Assembly (NCBI GenBank): GCA_937893735.1
Contig: CALBGD010000057.1
Coordinates: 1 to 25,080 of the forward strand
Direction of reading: 5' to 3'
DNA length: 25,080 bases
Origin: an uncultured Clostridia bacterium
Lineage (GTDB): Bacteria; Bacillota; Clostridia; Oscillospirales; Ruminococcaceae
Positions 16,289-24,407 of this stretch are shown here, piece by piece (position 1 is the first letter of the stretch; each line of letters begins with the position of its first letter). The notes under the pieces were generated by a model. That model ran no database searches. It saw only the letters and a list, made by a program, of their open reading frames with translations, and was not told the DNA's origin. The translations under genes were made by a program, and so were the position numbers.

Positions 16289-17486
16289 AAGAATCGTCCT
16301 CCATTATCAGCTTTGAGTTTTCCATATTGAGCAGTTCCTTTGCCCGGAAAGCCAGAAGCAGATTCATTTTATCCTCGTCGCTGAAGCTGCTGTCAAGAAG
16401 CTCGCGTATCTGTTTCAGCTTGTAGTTCACCGTGTTCCGGTGAACGCCGAAGATATCCGCGACCTCCTTAACGCTGCAATCGTTCTCGAAGTAGCAGCGC
16501 AGCAGCTCAGCGCAGTCGGTGTTGTTCTTGGCGTCGTAGTCAAGCAGCTTCCCGAGGGTGCTGTCAACGTAATCCGAGAGGATACGCGAGCTCTCCACGC
16601 CGAAAAGCAGCTTGTAAACGCCGATGTCGTGATAGTGCATGACCGTGGCTTTTTTCATTGCCGCAAGCCTCATTGCAGAGACCGCCTCATGATAGCAGGA
16701 ATGTATCCCATCATAGCCAAGTCCGTTGTCCGAAATGCCGATGTGCACTCCCACCGGCTCGGTGTAGTTTTCAGTGACAGCCGCCGCAAGCTGCTCGGCG
16801 AGCTTTCCCGCTTCCTGTGCGGAAAAATGCTGCCGGACTATCACCAGATAGTTCTCCTGAATGAAAATACAGGAGGGATACTGCGTGCTGGCGCATATTT
16901 TCCTCACAAGGAATCTCATGCTGCGCCATTCATCGCCGCTGCCGGGCTTGTCCGGGTGGGAAAGCTCCGCGGCGAGAAGCGTGTAGCCGCTCACATCGTG
17001 GAATCCGCGGCGCTCCAGCACCGGCGCGTAGCCGTCCCGCTGGCCGGGCGAGAAGAACAGGTTCCGGAACGCCCCGGCAAGACTCGTCTCACTTTCTTCG
17101 TTGCTGACTATCCTGTGACAGAAATCGTAGGTCAGGTCGATGAGCCGCACTGACCACGGGACCACGAAAAGCGGCAGCGCACTGCGCTCGCAGTATTCCG
17201 CGACCTCCCTCGGGACGGCGTTTATGTACGGACCGATGTTCACAACGATTCCGGCAGCGTTCCTTTCTTTCAGATGATGTGCAAAATCAAGGAGCCAGTC
17301 GTTTCCCTTATGTCCGATACCGGTAGTAAATACCAGCTCGTTTCCATGCATGAAGTCCGGCACCTCGCTGTCCTCAACGATATGCACCCAGCGGACGTAG
17401 TTCTCCATTCCCGCCTTTCCGGCGATGAGCTTCATGCCGTAGGTCTTTTCGGCGTTCGCACATATTCTTGCAAGAGTGATAGCCAT
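16275..17486 (-). CDS. PucR-family transcriptional regulator
   Basis: This 403-residue protein has the PucR architecture: an N-terminal purine-catabolism-regulator domain ('GMKLIAGKAGMENYVRWVHI', 'ELVFTTGIG', 'AAGIVVNIGPYI', 'LPLFVVPW'), a middle GGDEF-like region, and a C-terminal helix-turn-helix ('CSVKEVADIFGVHRNTVNYKLKQI', roughly residues 343-366). PucR relatives activate nucleobase catabolism operons in response to the base or an intermediate. Its place inside the pyrimidine operon suggests self-regulation and control of the upstream promoter near 24390. I start at ATG 17486, six bases after GGAGG, rather than the GTG at 17492. It lies 19 bases after the dehydrogenase gene. Confidence 0.92.
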   Translation of the reverse strand: MAITLARICANAEKTYGMKLIAGKAGMENYVRWVHIVEDSEVPDFMHGNELVFTTGIGHKGNDWLLDFAHHLKERNAAGIVVNIGPYINAVPREVAEYCERSALPLFVVPWSVRLIDLTYDFCHRIVSNEESETSLAGAFRNLFFSPGQRDGYAPVLERRGFHDVSGYTLLAAELSHPDKPGSGDEWRSMRFLVRKICASTQYPSCIFIQENYLVIVRQHFSAQEAGKLAEQLAAAVTENYTEPVGVHIGISDNGLGYDGIHSCYHEAVSAMRLAAMKKATVMHYHDIGVYKLLFGVESSRILSDYVDSTLGKLLDYDAKNNTDCAELLRCYFENDCSVKEVADIFGVHRNTVNYKLKQIRELLDSSFSDEDKMNLLLAFRAKELLNMENSKLIMEDDSYECN

Positions 17487-17505
17487 AAACACCCTCCTTT
17501 CGGAT

Positions 17506-18990
17506 TTATCTTCCGGGCTTCTTCACCCGGCGGCTGTGGGATATCGAACCCGTCGGACAGACGAGGGTACAAAGCAGGCAGCCGACGCATTTTCCCCCGG
17601 AAAGGCGCGGCTTTCTGTCCTCGCCCATGACTATTGCCTGATGTCCGCCGTCCATGCAGGAAATGTAACATCTTCCGCAGCCTGCGCAGCTTTCCTTGTC
17701 AAATATCGGGTAAACCACGGTGCTTCTGTCCAGATCGTCTGCCGGGACTACGTTGTTGAGCGCTGTTCCTGTGAGCTCGCTCAGCTTTGCCATGCCCTTT
17801 GATTTAAGATACGCTTTCGTCCCTGTGATAAGGTCGTCGATTATGCGGTATCCGTACTGCATTACCGCCGTGGTTATCTGGATATTCGTGCAGCCAAGCG
17901 CGATGAATTCCAGCGCGTCGTGCCAGCTTTCGATTCCCCCGATACCGCTCAGCGGCATTCCGGAAAGCTCCGGGCAGACCGCCATATCGTGAATGAACCG
18001 CAGCGCTATCGGCTTTACAGCCTTTCCGGAATACCCGGATACCGAGCACTTTCCGTTTACGCTCGGACAGGACACCATCGTGTCAAGATCGATACGCGTC
18101 AGGCTCTTTACCGTGTTTATCGCGGCTATTCCGTCAGCGCCGCCCTCTTTCGCGGCTATCGCGGGGACCTCCATGTTGCCGATGTTCGGGGTCATTTTCG
18201 CCAGCACCGGGAGCTTCGTCCCGCGCTTTGCCGCGGCGGTGTAGGCCCTCACAAGCTCCGGATCCTGCCCGACTTCGCTGCCGAGCCCCTCCCCCACCAT
18301 CTGCGGGCAGGAGAAGTTGCACTCGATGATGTCGCAGCCTGCCTCCTCGCTGAGCCTTGCAAGCTCCGTCCATTCCTCCTCGGTGCTGCCCATGATGGAG
18401 GAAACGATCACCTTTGTCGGGAAATCCTGCTTCAATCTCCGCAGTATCTCCAGATTCTCCTTCAGCGGATGGTCGGAAATCTGCTCCAGGTTCTTGAAGC
18501 CCACGAACGGCGTGCTTTCCTTGCCTATCGCGTCAAATCTCGGGGAGACCTCGTCCGGCTTTATAAAGCCTATCGTCTTGTAGACGATACCGCCCCAGCC
18601 GGCTTTCAGCGCGTTGGCGCACATCTCGTAGCCGCTTGCCACCACCGACGACGACAGGAAGAACGGATTCTCGCACTTAACGCCGCAGAATTCCATCGAA
18701 AGGTCCGCGGAAAGCCCCTCAGCCCTTACCGCCTCCGGAGCCGCTGCCGCCATCTCGCGAATTTTCACGGGGAAATCGTAGTGCAGGCAGGCTTTCTCGC
18801 ATTCGCCGGAGCACTCTGCGCATTTGGCGGCTTCGATGTACCCGGCTCCCACGGCGGGATTCTCGAACCTGACAGCCCTTACGAACCGCGCCGGGTCGAA
18901 GCCCTCCGGGCACGCCGCCGTGCAAGGGGCGTCAGAGCACAGCATACACCGCGCCGATTCATTGTTTAAGATTAGATTTCCGTATTTCAT
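17506..18990 (-). CDS. preA: Dihydropyrimidine dehydrogenase, PreA-type, with extra N-terminal Fe-S domain
   Basis: The central domain (residues about 100-410) is a dihydroorotate-dehydrogenase-like FMN barrel with the PreA patterns 'ECNFSCPQM', '[11 protein letters not shown]', '[10 protein letters not shown]', 'AAINTVKSL' and '[16 protein letters not shown]'. The C-terminus has two ferredoxin-type clusters ('[15 protein letters not shown]' and '[14 protein letters not shown]'). It reduces uracil or thymine to the dihydro base. In addition, residues about 15-80 carry eight more cysteines ('[14 protein letters not shown]' and '[12 protein letters not shown]') like the N-terminal domain of animal DPD and PreT. 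The FAD/NAD(P)H domain that normally links them is missing and no preT lies nearby, so the electron donor may be ferredoxin. The start at 18990 has AGGAGG eight bases upstream; a GTG at 19008 is upstream of that site's best spacing. Length 494 residues versus about 410 for E. coli PreA. Confidence 0.9.
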   Translation of the reverse strand: MKYGNLILNNESARCMLCSDAPCTAACPEGFDPARFVRAVRFENPAVGAGYIEAAKCAECSGECEKACLHYDFPVKIREMAAAAPEAVRAEGLSADLSMEFCGVKCENPFFLSSSVVASGYEMCANALKAGWGGIVYKTIGFIKPDEVSPRFDAIGKESTPFVGFKNLEQISDHPLKENLEILRRLKQDFPTKVIVSSIMGSTEEEWTELARLSEEAGCDIIECNFSCPQMVGEGLGSEVGQDPELVRAYTAAAKRGTKLPVLAKMTPNIGNMEVPAIAAKEGGADGIAAINTVKSLTRIDLDTMVSCPSVNGKCSVSGYSGKAVKPIALRFIHDMAVCPELSGMPLSGIGGIESWHDALEFIALGCTNIQITTAVMQYGYRIIDDLITGTKAYLKSKGMAKLSELTGTALNNVVPADDLDRSTVVYPIFDKESCAGCGRCYISCMDGGHQAIVMGEDRKPRLSGGKCVGCLLCTLVCPTGSISHSRRVKKPGR

Positions 18991-19017
18991 GCTGATAACC
19001 TCCTGCACGAGTAGATT

Positions 19018-20379
19018 TTATTTTGCCTTATGCTTTGCGCACTTGACGAACTTGCCCCAGCCGCGCTTGCCGACGAACTCGCCGTTGTCGAACACCAGCT
19101 TACCTCTGGAGTAGGTCTGCACGGGATAGCCGTGGACCTCGATTCCCTCCCAGATGGTGTGGTCGCAGTCGGAGTGCATATTTTCCTGATGGATAGTGAA
19201 ATTCTTCGATGGGTCGTAGATAACGATATCCGCGTCCTTGCCGGGAGCTATCTCGCCCTTTTCGGTGCATCCGAAGATCTTCGCCGGATTCGTGGAGCAG
19301 AGCTCGACAGCCTTTTCGAAGCTGATAACGCCGTCGTTCGCTTTACCGAGCATATACGGGTACATATTCTCAATACCCGCGCAGCCGTTCGGGATCTTGC
19401 GGAAGTCGCTCAGACCCCAGTCCTTTTCGCTCTGCTGGAACGGACAGTGGTCGGTGGCGATGGTGTCGATATCGCCGCGCTTTATCGCCTCCCAGATAGC
19501 GTCCTGGGATTCCTTGCCCTTCATAGGCGGCGAGCATACGAAGTTCCTGCCGTCCTCGCGCTTGTAAACGTCGCTGGTGAATTCAAGGTACTGCGGGCAG
19601 GTCTCCGCGTAGATCTCCAGTCCCTCGTCCTTAGCCTTTGTGACCGCCTCGACTCCCTGTTTGTTCGCAAGGTGAACTATGTACAGCGGAGCCTTTGCAG
19701 CCCTCGCAAGATTTATAGCGCGCTCGTCCGCTTCGCCCTCGACGAACTCCGGACGGCTCATATAGTGATACCATGCGCTGGTCTTGCCCTCGCTGATGTA
19801 TTTCTCGGTGAGGGTGTTCACAAGCTCGTTGTTCTCAGCGTGCACCGCGATAAGCGCGCCGAACTCCTTGGACTTCGCCAGAAGCTGGTAGAACACGCCG
19901 TCCTTTACGCCGAAATCATACACCATGAACACCTTGTAGGAGGTGATACCGATATCGCACGCATCCTTGATGCTGTCCAGCAGCTCGCCGTGGATATCCT
20001 TTACGCCGATGTGGAACGAATAATCCACCGCCGCGTCGGGAGCCGCGAGGGCGTTCCGGCGCTCAAAGGTCTGGGTCATCGTCTCGTTGAAATCCTGAAG
20101 CGCGAAATCAAAAACGGTCGTTGTTCCGCCGCAGGCAGCCGCCCTTGTTCCCGCGAAATAATCGTCCGAGGACACCGTGCCTCCGAACGGCATTGCCAGG
20201 TGAGTATGCGCGTCTATCGCCCCGGGGAGCACCAGCTTTCCTGCCGCGTCAACTACCTTTGCGCCGGGCATATCAGGAATACTGCCGACAGCGGCGATTT
20301 TTCCATCCTTGACCGCAACGTCAGCCCTGAAGGAACCGGTCGCGTTCACGACTGTGCCGTTCCTGATGATCATATCCAT
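19018..20379 (-). CDS. Dihydropyrimidinase / hydantoinase
   Basis: This 453-residue amidohydrolase opens the dihydropyrimidine ring to an N-carbamoyl-beta-amino acid. The binuclear metal ligands are visible: 'GAIDAHTHLAMPFGG' (HxH), the carbamylated Lys in 'GITSYKVFMVYD', His in 'IAVHAENNELV' and 'LYIVHLANKQG', and Asp in 'DTIATDHCPF'. Length and order match bacterial dihydropyrimidinases and D-hydantoinases. The start is ATG 20379 with GAGGAGG seven bases upstream; a longer reading frame reaching 20619 would overlap the previous gene and has no support. It follows the binding-protein gene after a 175-base gap with hairpins and precedes the dehydrogenase gene by 27 bases. Context favours dihydrouracil/dihydrothymine over hydantoin. 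Confidence 0.93.
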   Translation of the reverse strand: MDMIIRNGTVVNATGSFRADVAVKDGKIAAVGSIPDMPGAKVVDAAGKLVLPGAIDAHTHLAMPFGGTVSSDDYFAGTRAAACGGTTTVFDFALQDFNETMTQTFERRNALAAPDAAVDYSFHIGVKDIHGELLDSIKDACDIGITSYKVFMVYDFGVKDGVFYQLLAKSKEFGALIAVHAENNELVNTLTEKYISEGKTSAWYHYMSRPEFVEGEADERAINLARAAKAPLYIVHLANKQGVEAVTKAKDEGLEIYAETCPQYLEFTSDVYKREDGRNFVCSPPMKGKESQDAIWEAIKRGDIDTIATDHCPFQQSEKDWGLSDFRKIPNGCAGIENMYPYMLGKANDGVISFEKAVELCSTNPAKIFGCTEKGEIAPGKDADIVIYDPSKNFTIHQENMHSDCDHTIWEGIEVHGYPVQTYSRGKLVFDNGEFVGKRGWGKFVKCAKHKAK

Positions 20380-20414
20380 AAGAAAACCTCCTCGTATAAT
20401 GTTGGCAAATTCAC

Positions 20415-20481
20415 ATTTGTCGGAAAACCGGGCGGAGCCGCTCCCCGCCGGGCTTTCCGACAAATCCCCGCCGCAGCGGGG
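20415..20481. repeat. Long palindrome and adjacent GC hairpin between binding-protein and dihydropyrimidinase genes
   Basis: ATTTGTCGGAAA (20415-20426) and its exact complement (20454-20465) enclose a GC-rich core that can also fold (CCGG/CCGG, GGAG/CTCC), making a 51-base near-palindrome. Next to it CCCCGC (20466-20471) pairs with GCGGGG (20476-20481). Neither is followed by a T-run on the minus strand. It could be a dispersed palindromic repeat, an mRNA processing or stability element, or a leaky terminator that lowers expression of the enzyme genes relative to the transporter. Confidence 0.7.
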
Positions 20482-20554
20482 GTCTGCCGGGAATGAAAGA
20501 AAAAACACTTTACCATAAGGCTGAAAACGGAGATGCGCCTTTATCACAAGCCGG

Positions 20555-21739
20555 TCAGCCGCCGTAGTTGGAGTTCTTGTAAACGAGTACCAGACCGGAT
20601 CTCTGATATACCTGAGCAACCTCCAGAAGATCCATGCCGCCCGCGTTGGCGTTGATGAGGTTGGAGACCCATGTTACGCCGAAATCTACTGTGCCGTTGT
20701 AGACCGCTGTGGTCTCGGAGATATCACCGCCGCCGGAGATGATGTCGACCGTAAGACCTACTTCGTCGTAGTAGCCCTTAGCCTGCGCTACATAATAGCC
20801 CATGAACTGAGCCTGCGGCAGCCATTTGAGCTGTACGGAAACGGAGGTCTTTTCGGGAGCGCCGTCCGTTTCGGGGTCGTAGGTGAGATAATCAGTGCTG
20901 CGGATATCGTCCAGCGTGAGGGAAGCCAGCTTGTCCTTGGCTGTGCTGTCCTCCAGAATGATGTACTGCTTTGCAAGGTCGAGGGTCTGCTGCATTGCGG
21001 CTTCGTCCATGTTTCCTACGTCAGCGGCTGAAACCGTATTGCCGTTCATGTCGGTGGTTACAAGCTTTGCCACCTCGGAAGCCATATACGCCTGATGCTC
21101 GGCGGATACGGAGGAGCCTGCCTCGAATACTATCTCAGCCGCCTCGTCCGGGTGCTCGCAGGCATAAGCCCAGCCCTTCATTGAAGCGGAAACGAACGCC
21201 TTTACAGTGTTCGGGTTAGCCTCTGCGAATGCCTTGGAGGTGAACAGGTTGTCCTCCAGCATTGCAACGCCCTCGTCGTTCATATCAATAATGCTTACGG
21301 AATCTCCGTAGCCGTAGCCGCCGTCATAGTCGTTCTTTACCAGACCGAGCTCGTTGTATGTCATTGCAGAGGCCAGCTTTACGCTGTCGCTGTCGAACTG
21401 GTCCATCGTGAAATCCATGGTGATATAGTCAGTGGGAAGTCCGTACTTTGTCAGCAGCGCCTGGATCTCATACTCGTTGCCGAGGCCCCAGTTTCCTATT
21501 GTGCCCTCAGCTGCGGCGGACTTGATGATATCCTCGTGGCTCATTGCGCCAGTGGATTCCGCTGCGGAGCTCTCCTCAGCCGCGGAGCTGCTTTCTTCTG
21601 CTGCCGAAGTGCTTCCAGCAGAACTGACGGAAGCCGTGCTCCCGGTGCTGGAGGTCCCTCCGGAACATGCGGTAAACTGCATGCAAGCCATTATCGCTGC
21701 AACTCCTGCAAGTAAAAATCTCTTTCTTTCTGCTTTCAT
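20555..21739 (-). CDS. NMT1/THI5-like ABC substrate-binding lipoprotein, apparently circularly permuted
   Basis: This 394-residue lipoprotein has a signal peptide with lipobox F-T-A-C (Cys25) and a ~38-residue Ser/Ala/Glu-rich linker. The binding domain then begins in the middle of the usual family order: 'GNWGLGNEYEIQALLTKYGL' (from residue 82), 'ASAMTYNE', 'IDMNDEGVAMLED', 'FVSASMKGWAYACEHPDEAA', 'ASEVAKLV'. After a short linker (about 286-297) comes the segment that normally opens the protein, 'VSVQLKWLPQAQFMGYYVAQ' and 'AKGYYDEVGLTVDIISGGG', and the protein ends at 'SGLVLVYKNSNYGG'. In relatives that last segment precedes the GNWG part. The frame is intact from signal to stop. With the ATPase, permeases and pyrimidine enzymes it probably binds a pyrimidine or related ring. 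Confidence 0.88.
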   Translation of the reverse strand: MKAERKRFLLAGVAAIMACMQFTACSGGTSSTGSTASVSSAGSTSAAEESSSAAEESSAAESTGAMSHEDIIKSAAAEGTIGNWGLGNEYEIQALLTKYGLPTDYITMDFTMDQFDSDSVKLASAMTYNELGLVKNDYDGGYGYGDSVSIIDMNDEGVAMLEDNLFTSKAFAEANPNTVKAFVSASMKGWAYACEHPDEAAEIVFEAGSSVSAEHQAYMASEVAKLVTTDMNGNTVSAADVGNMDEAAMQQTLDLAKQYIILEDSTAKDKLASLTLDDIRSTDYLTYDPETDGAPEKTSVSVQLKWLPQAQFMGYYVAQAKGYYDEVGLTVDIISGGGDISETTAVYNGTVDFGVTWVSNLINANAGGMDLLEVAQVYQRSGLVLVYKNSNYGG

Positions 21740-21789
21740 AGTGTGTACCTGCCTTTCTTTATTCCATTTGTTCTATACTTAACGGGAGG

Positions 21790-22590
21790 TTATGCCTTTC
21801 TCCGCTTAAGCACCATTCTTTCAACCAGCATAAGAACGATGTACATTCCTATGCCTATCGCGCACGCCGTCGCGATGTAAGCCCACGCCGTGGGGTACTG
21901 ACCCTTTACGATATTCTCGCGTATCTGGCGGCCTACGCCTACCGTATCCTCCGCGAAGTACTCTGTTACCAGCGCGCCGATAACGCTCGCCGGAACGCTG
22001 ACCCTCAGCGCCGTGAAAACATACGGCAGTGAGTTCGGCAGACGAAGCTTCGTGAACACCACGATCTTCGGAGCCGCGTAGGAGGTCATCAGATCCTCGG
22101 AGAACGGCTTCAGCTCGGTCAGCCCGCGGAATGCGTTAACGCTCATCGCCGCCGTGCAGGATATCGTGACCACGATTATCTTGGCAAGCGTGCTTCTTAC
22201 GGAAACGTCCGTGCTGACGTCGCGCGTCCAGTTGTTTATTACCGGGGCGAGAGCCACTATCGGTATCGCGTTGAACGCAGAAACTATCGTAAGTCCGCCG
22301 GCGCCCCATTTCCGGAATATCGAAGCAACAACGGCTATCAGGTATCCGAGGATACTGCCCGCCGCGAGTCCTCCCAGGGCGACTATCAGGGTCATCTGAA
22401 CCTGGCTTCCGATGCTGTCCCTGTTCTGTGAGATTATCTCTCCGATACGCGTGGGAAGCGGAAGCGTTATCGTATCGGTTCCAAGCCATGAATGAAGCAC
22501 CTGAGTCTGCCACAGGACGAATATCACTACTCCGAAAAGAAGCGGAAGTCCTGCGCTTGACAGAATCCCAAGCCATTTCTTTGTTTTCAT
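21790..22590 (-). CDS. ABC transporter permease (second of two), pyrimidine-type operon
   Basis: This 266-residue BPD-type inner membrane subunit has about six helices and the EAA-like coupling region 'DLMTSYAAPKIVVFTKLRLP'. Other typical pieces are 'AFNAIPIVALAPVI' and 'VPASVIGALVTEYF'. It belongs to the SsuC/ThiX-like group. It starts 11 bases after the other permease with GAGGAGGG upstream, so the two likely form a heterodimer. The next gene, for the binding protein, is 50 bases downstream. Confidence 0.92.
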   Translation of the reverse strand: MKTKKWLGILSSAGLPLLFGVVIFVLWQTQVLHSWLGTDTITLPLPTRIGEIISQNRDSIGSQVQMTLIVALGGLAAGSILGYLIAVVASIFRKWGAGGLTIVSAFNAIPIVALAPVINNWTRDVSTDVSVRSTLAKIIVVTISCTAAMSVNAFRGLTELKPFSEDLMTSYAAPKIVVFTKLRLPNSLPYVFTALRVSVPASVIGALVTEYFAEDTVGVGRQIRENIVKGQYPTAWAYIATACAIGIGMYIVLMLVERMVLKRRKA

Positions 22591-22601
22591 GATATCCCTC
22601 C

Positions 22602-23453
22602 TCAGTTCCCAGATTTATTGCGCTTGTACGGGCAGAGCAGCCTTTCGATAAGCCCCATCAGCACGAAGCTCAGAATTCCTATGACTGCGCTTATCAGCAC
22701 GATGTCCCAGAACACCAGACGGGTCATTCCGCCTTTAAGGGACTGCGAAAGCATACAGCCAAGCCCGTTGCCGCCCTGGAGCGTATCCACCAGTATCGAA
22801 GCGGTTATCGCCATCGGCGCGGATATCTTCAGTCCGGTGAAGAAATACGGGATACACGCCGGAATAAGCGTCTTTGTGTAAAGCTGGAACTTATTCGCCG
22901 CGTAGCTGTACATCAGTTCGTGCTTCTCTTTCTCGACCGAGCGGAAGCCCGCCAGCACGTTCGTTGACACCGGATAGAAAGTGAGTATAGCCGCGATAAC
23001 TATTCTTGCGGAGTTGATATCTCCGGTTATCGAAAGGATTATCGGCGCCATACCGAGTATCGGTATCATCTGAATTATCATCAGATACGGGAACGCTATC
23101 TTCTCGACCACCCTTGAAAGATTCATCAGCAGAGCCAGTATGTAGCCCGCCGCGATTCCGGCAAGGAATCCGATTCCCGCGCGGGAAAGCGTTTCGCCGC
23201 AGGCGGTGCCGATAAGCTCTATCATCGTCATCTTTCCGGTGACCTTTTTGTCGCTGAAAAACGAACCAATTATCTCGTACAGGTGCGGCAGGACGTTCAC
23301 CGGAGTGCGCTTTGTCGCCGCAACTATACAGGCGAATATCTCCCAGATGACCACTATTCCGAGTATCCATACCAGCGTCACCATGTGTTTTGAATGTACG
23401 AAGCGCTTAAGAACCGGAAGGGGGCCTCTTCGCGCTGTTTTTGCCGTTGTCAT
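22602..23453 (-). CDS. ABC transporter permease (first of two), pyrimidine-type operon
   Basis: This 283-residue membrane subunit of the SsuC/ThiX-like group carries the coupling loop 'ELMYSYAANKFQLYTKTLIP' and the preceding 'IIQMIPILGMAPIILSI'. It has about six helices plus a basic cytoplasmic N-terminus. It lies 12 bases after the ATPase gene with GGAGGG upstream. Two permease genes rather than one mark this transporter as different from the single-permease system at 10346-11308. Confidence 0.92.
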   Translation of the reverse strand: MTTAKTARRGPLPVLKRFVHSKHMVTLVWILGIVVIWEIFACIVAATKRTPVNVLPHLYEIIGSFFSDKKVTGKMTMIELIGTACGETLSRAGIGFLAGIAAGYILALLMNLSRVVEKIAFPYLMIIQMIPILGMAPIILSITGDINSARIVIAAILTFYPVSTNVLAGFRSVEKEKHELMYSYAANKFQLYTKTLIPACIPYFFTGLKISAPMAITASILVDTLQGGNGLGCMLSQSLKGGMTRLVFWDIVLISAVIGILSFVLMGLIERLLCPYKRNKSGN

Positions 23454-23465
23454 GCCGTTCCCTCC

Positions 23466-24242
23466 TCAAACTCCCTCGAAGCTGTTTCTTACCTTTGCGA
23501 CAAGCTCTGTGAAATGCTGGGTGTCCGTCATATCCAGCGTCCGGGGTCTCGGCAGGTCGATATCGACTACCGCTGAAAGCCGCCCCGGGTGCGGTGAAAG
23601 CACGCATACGCGGTCGGAAAGAAACACGCTCTCGGAAATGTTGTGCGTTACGAAAATTACCGTCTTGTTGGTCTTACGCCATATCTTCAGCAGGTCGATG
23701 TGGAGCTTTTCACGGGTGAATTCGTCCAGCGCCGAGAACGGCTCGTCCATCAGGAGTATCTCCGGGCGTATCGCCAGCGCCCTTGCGATCCCGACTCTCT
23801 GCTGCATGCCGCCGGAAAGCTGATTCGGATAGTGGTTTGCGAAATTTGTCAGCCCCACCATCTCCAGCATACTGTCCGCGATGTCCTCGCGCTCGTCCTT
23901 GGGGACGTGCATTATCTCCAGCGGGAGCATTACGTTCCGGCGGACTGTGCGCCAGTCGTAGAGCACCGGGCTCTGGAATACTATGCCGTACCTCTGCGCC
24001 AGCCGCGCTTCCCTTGGGGTCACTCCGCCGACCGTTATCTTTCCGGAGGTCGGGTGGAGCAGGTCCGCGATGATTCTAAGGAGCGTTGTCTTGCCGCAGC
24101 CCGAGGGACCGAGCAGCGAGATGAACTCGCCCTTTTTGATGTCCAGCGTTACATTGGTGAGCGCCGTTACATCATTTCCGCCCTGATCCTTGTACACCAT
24201 GCCGATGCTGTCCAGCATGATCTCTGTTTTCTCGTTTGCCAT
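23466..24242 (-). CDS. ABC transporter ATP-binding protein, pyrimidine-type operon
   Basis: This 258-residue ATPase has Walker A 'GPSGCGKTT', Q-loop 'IVFQSPVLYDW', signature 'LSGGMQQRVGIARAL', Walker B 'ILLMDEPFSALD' and H-loop 'FVTHNISESVFLSD'. It groups with the SsuB/ThiZ-type importers. It is the first gene of the transporter-pyrimidine operon. The start at 24242 has AAGGAG eight bases upstream; a GTG at 24251 would overlap that site. The ribosome binding site sits directly after the T-rich tail of a leader hairpin, so expression may depend on whether that hairpin forms. Confidence 0.93.
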   Translation of the reverse strand: MANEKTEIMLDSIGMVYKDQGGNDVTALTNVTLDIKKGEFISLLGPSGCGKTTLLRIIADLLHPTSGKITVGGVTPREARLAQRYGIVFQSPVLYDWRTVRRNVMLPLEIMHVPKDEREDIADSMLEMVGLTNFANHYPNQLSGGMQQRVGIARALAIRPEILLMDEPFSALDEFTREKLHIDLLKIWRKTNKTVIFVTHNISESVFLSDRVCVLSPHPGRLSAVVDIDLPRPRTLDMTDTQHFTELVAKVRNSFEGV

Positions 24243-24255
24243 ATCGATCACTCCT

Positions 24256-24307
24256 TATAATAAAAATCAGGGCAATAGCATCATCTTCGGCGCCATTGCC
24301 CTGATTT
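24256..24307 (-). promoter_or_regulatory. Terminator-like leader hairpin before the pyrimidine operon
   Basis: On the minus strand AAATCAGGGCAAT (24307-24295) pairs perfectly over 13 bp with ATTGCCCTGATTT (24276-24264), with an 18-base loop. It runs into TTTTTATTAT, then the AAGGAG ribosome binding site. It lies between the promoter and the first gene, so it could attenuate transcription or protect the 5' end. On the plus strand the tail is TTTCTGTTTCTT. Confidence 0.75.
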
Positions 24308-24378
24308 CTGTTTCTTGTCGAACTTGCAGGATTTGAATTTGATTTATTCATTCATTCTGTTCCTCTGTTCTTGATACA

Positions 24379-24407
24379 AGTATACAGCATAATGTCATTT
24401 CTGTCAA
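24379..24407 (-). promoter_or_regulatory. Promoter of the transporter-pyrimidine catabolism operon
   Basis: On the minus strand TTGACA (24407-24402) is followed by 17 bases and TATACT (24384-24379). The -35 is exact and the -10 matches five of six. The predicted start is near 24372, giving a 130-base leader that contains the terminator-like hairpin and a three-codon reading frame (ATG 24355, stop by 24344) with AGAGGA upstream. Confidence 0.8.

Noticed and set aside
17920..18969. 349-codon plus-strand frame opposite the PreA-type gene
   Set aside because: Antisense shadow of a clear Fe-S/FMN enzyme, with Arg/His-rich translation and no ribosome binding site.
19030..20496. 488-codon plus-strand frame opposite the dihydropyrimidinase gene
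   Set aside because: It is antisense to a gene with all metal-binding motifs. Its translation is Leu/Arg/Val-rich without recognisable domains.
20380..20619. N-terminal extension of dihydropyrimidinase to 20619
   Set aside because: It would overlap the end of the binding-protein gene and run through the palindrome; the start at 20379 has GAGGAGG at good spacing and gives the family's usual N-terminus.
20555..21739. Explaining the odd order of the second binding protein by a frameshift or misassembly
   Set aside because: One intact frame runs from lipoprotein signal to stop with sensible linkers, and genes on both sides are in normal operon order. A permutation is simpler, though reads were not seen.
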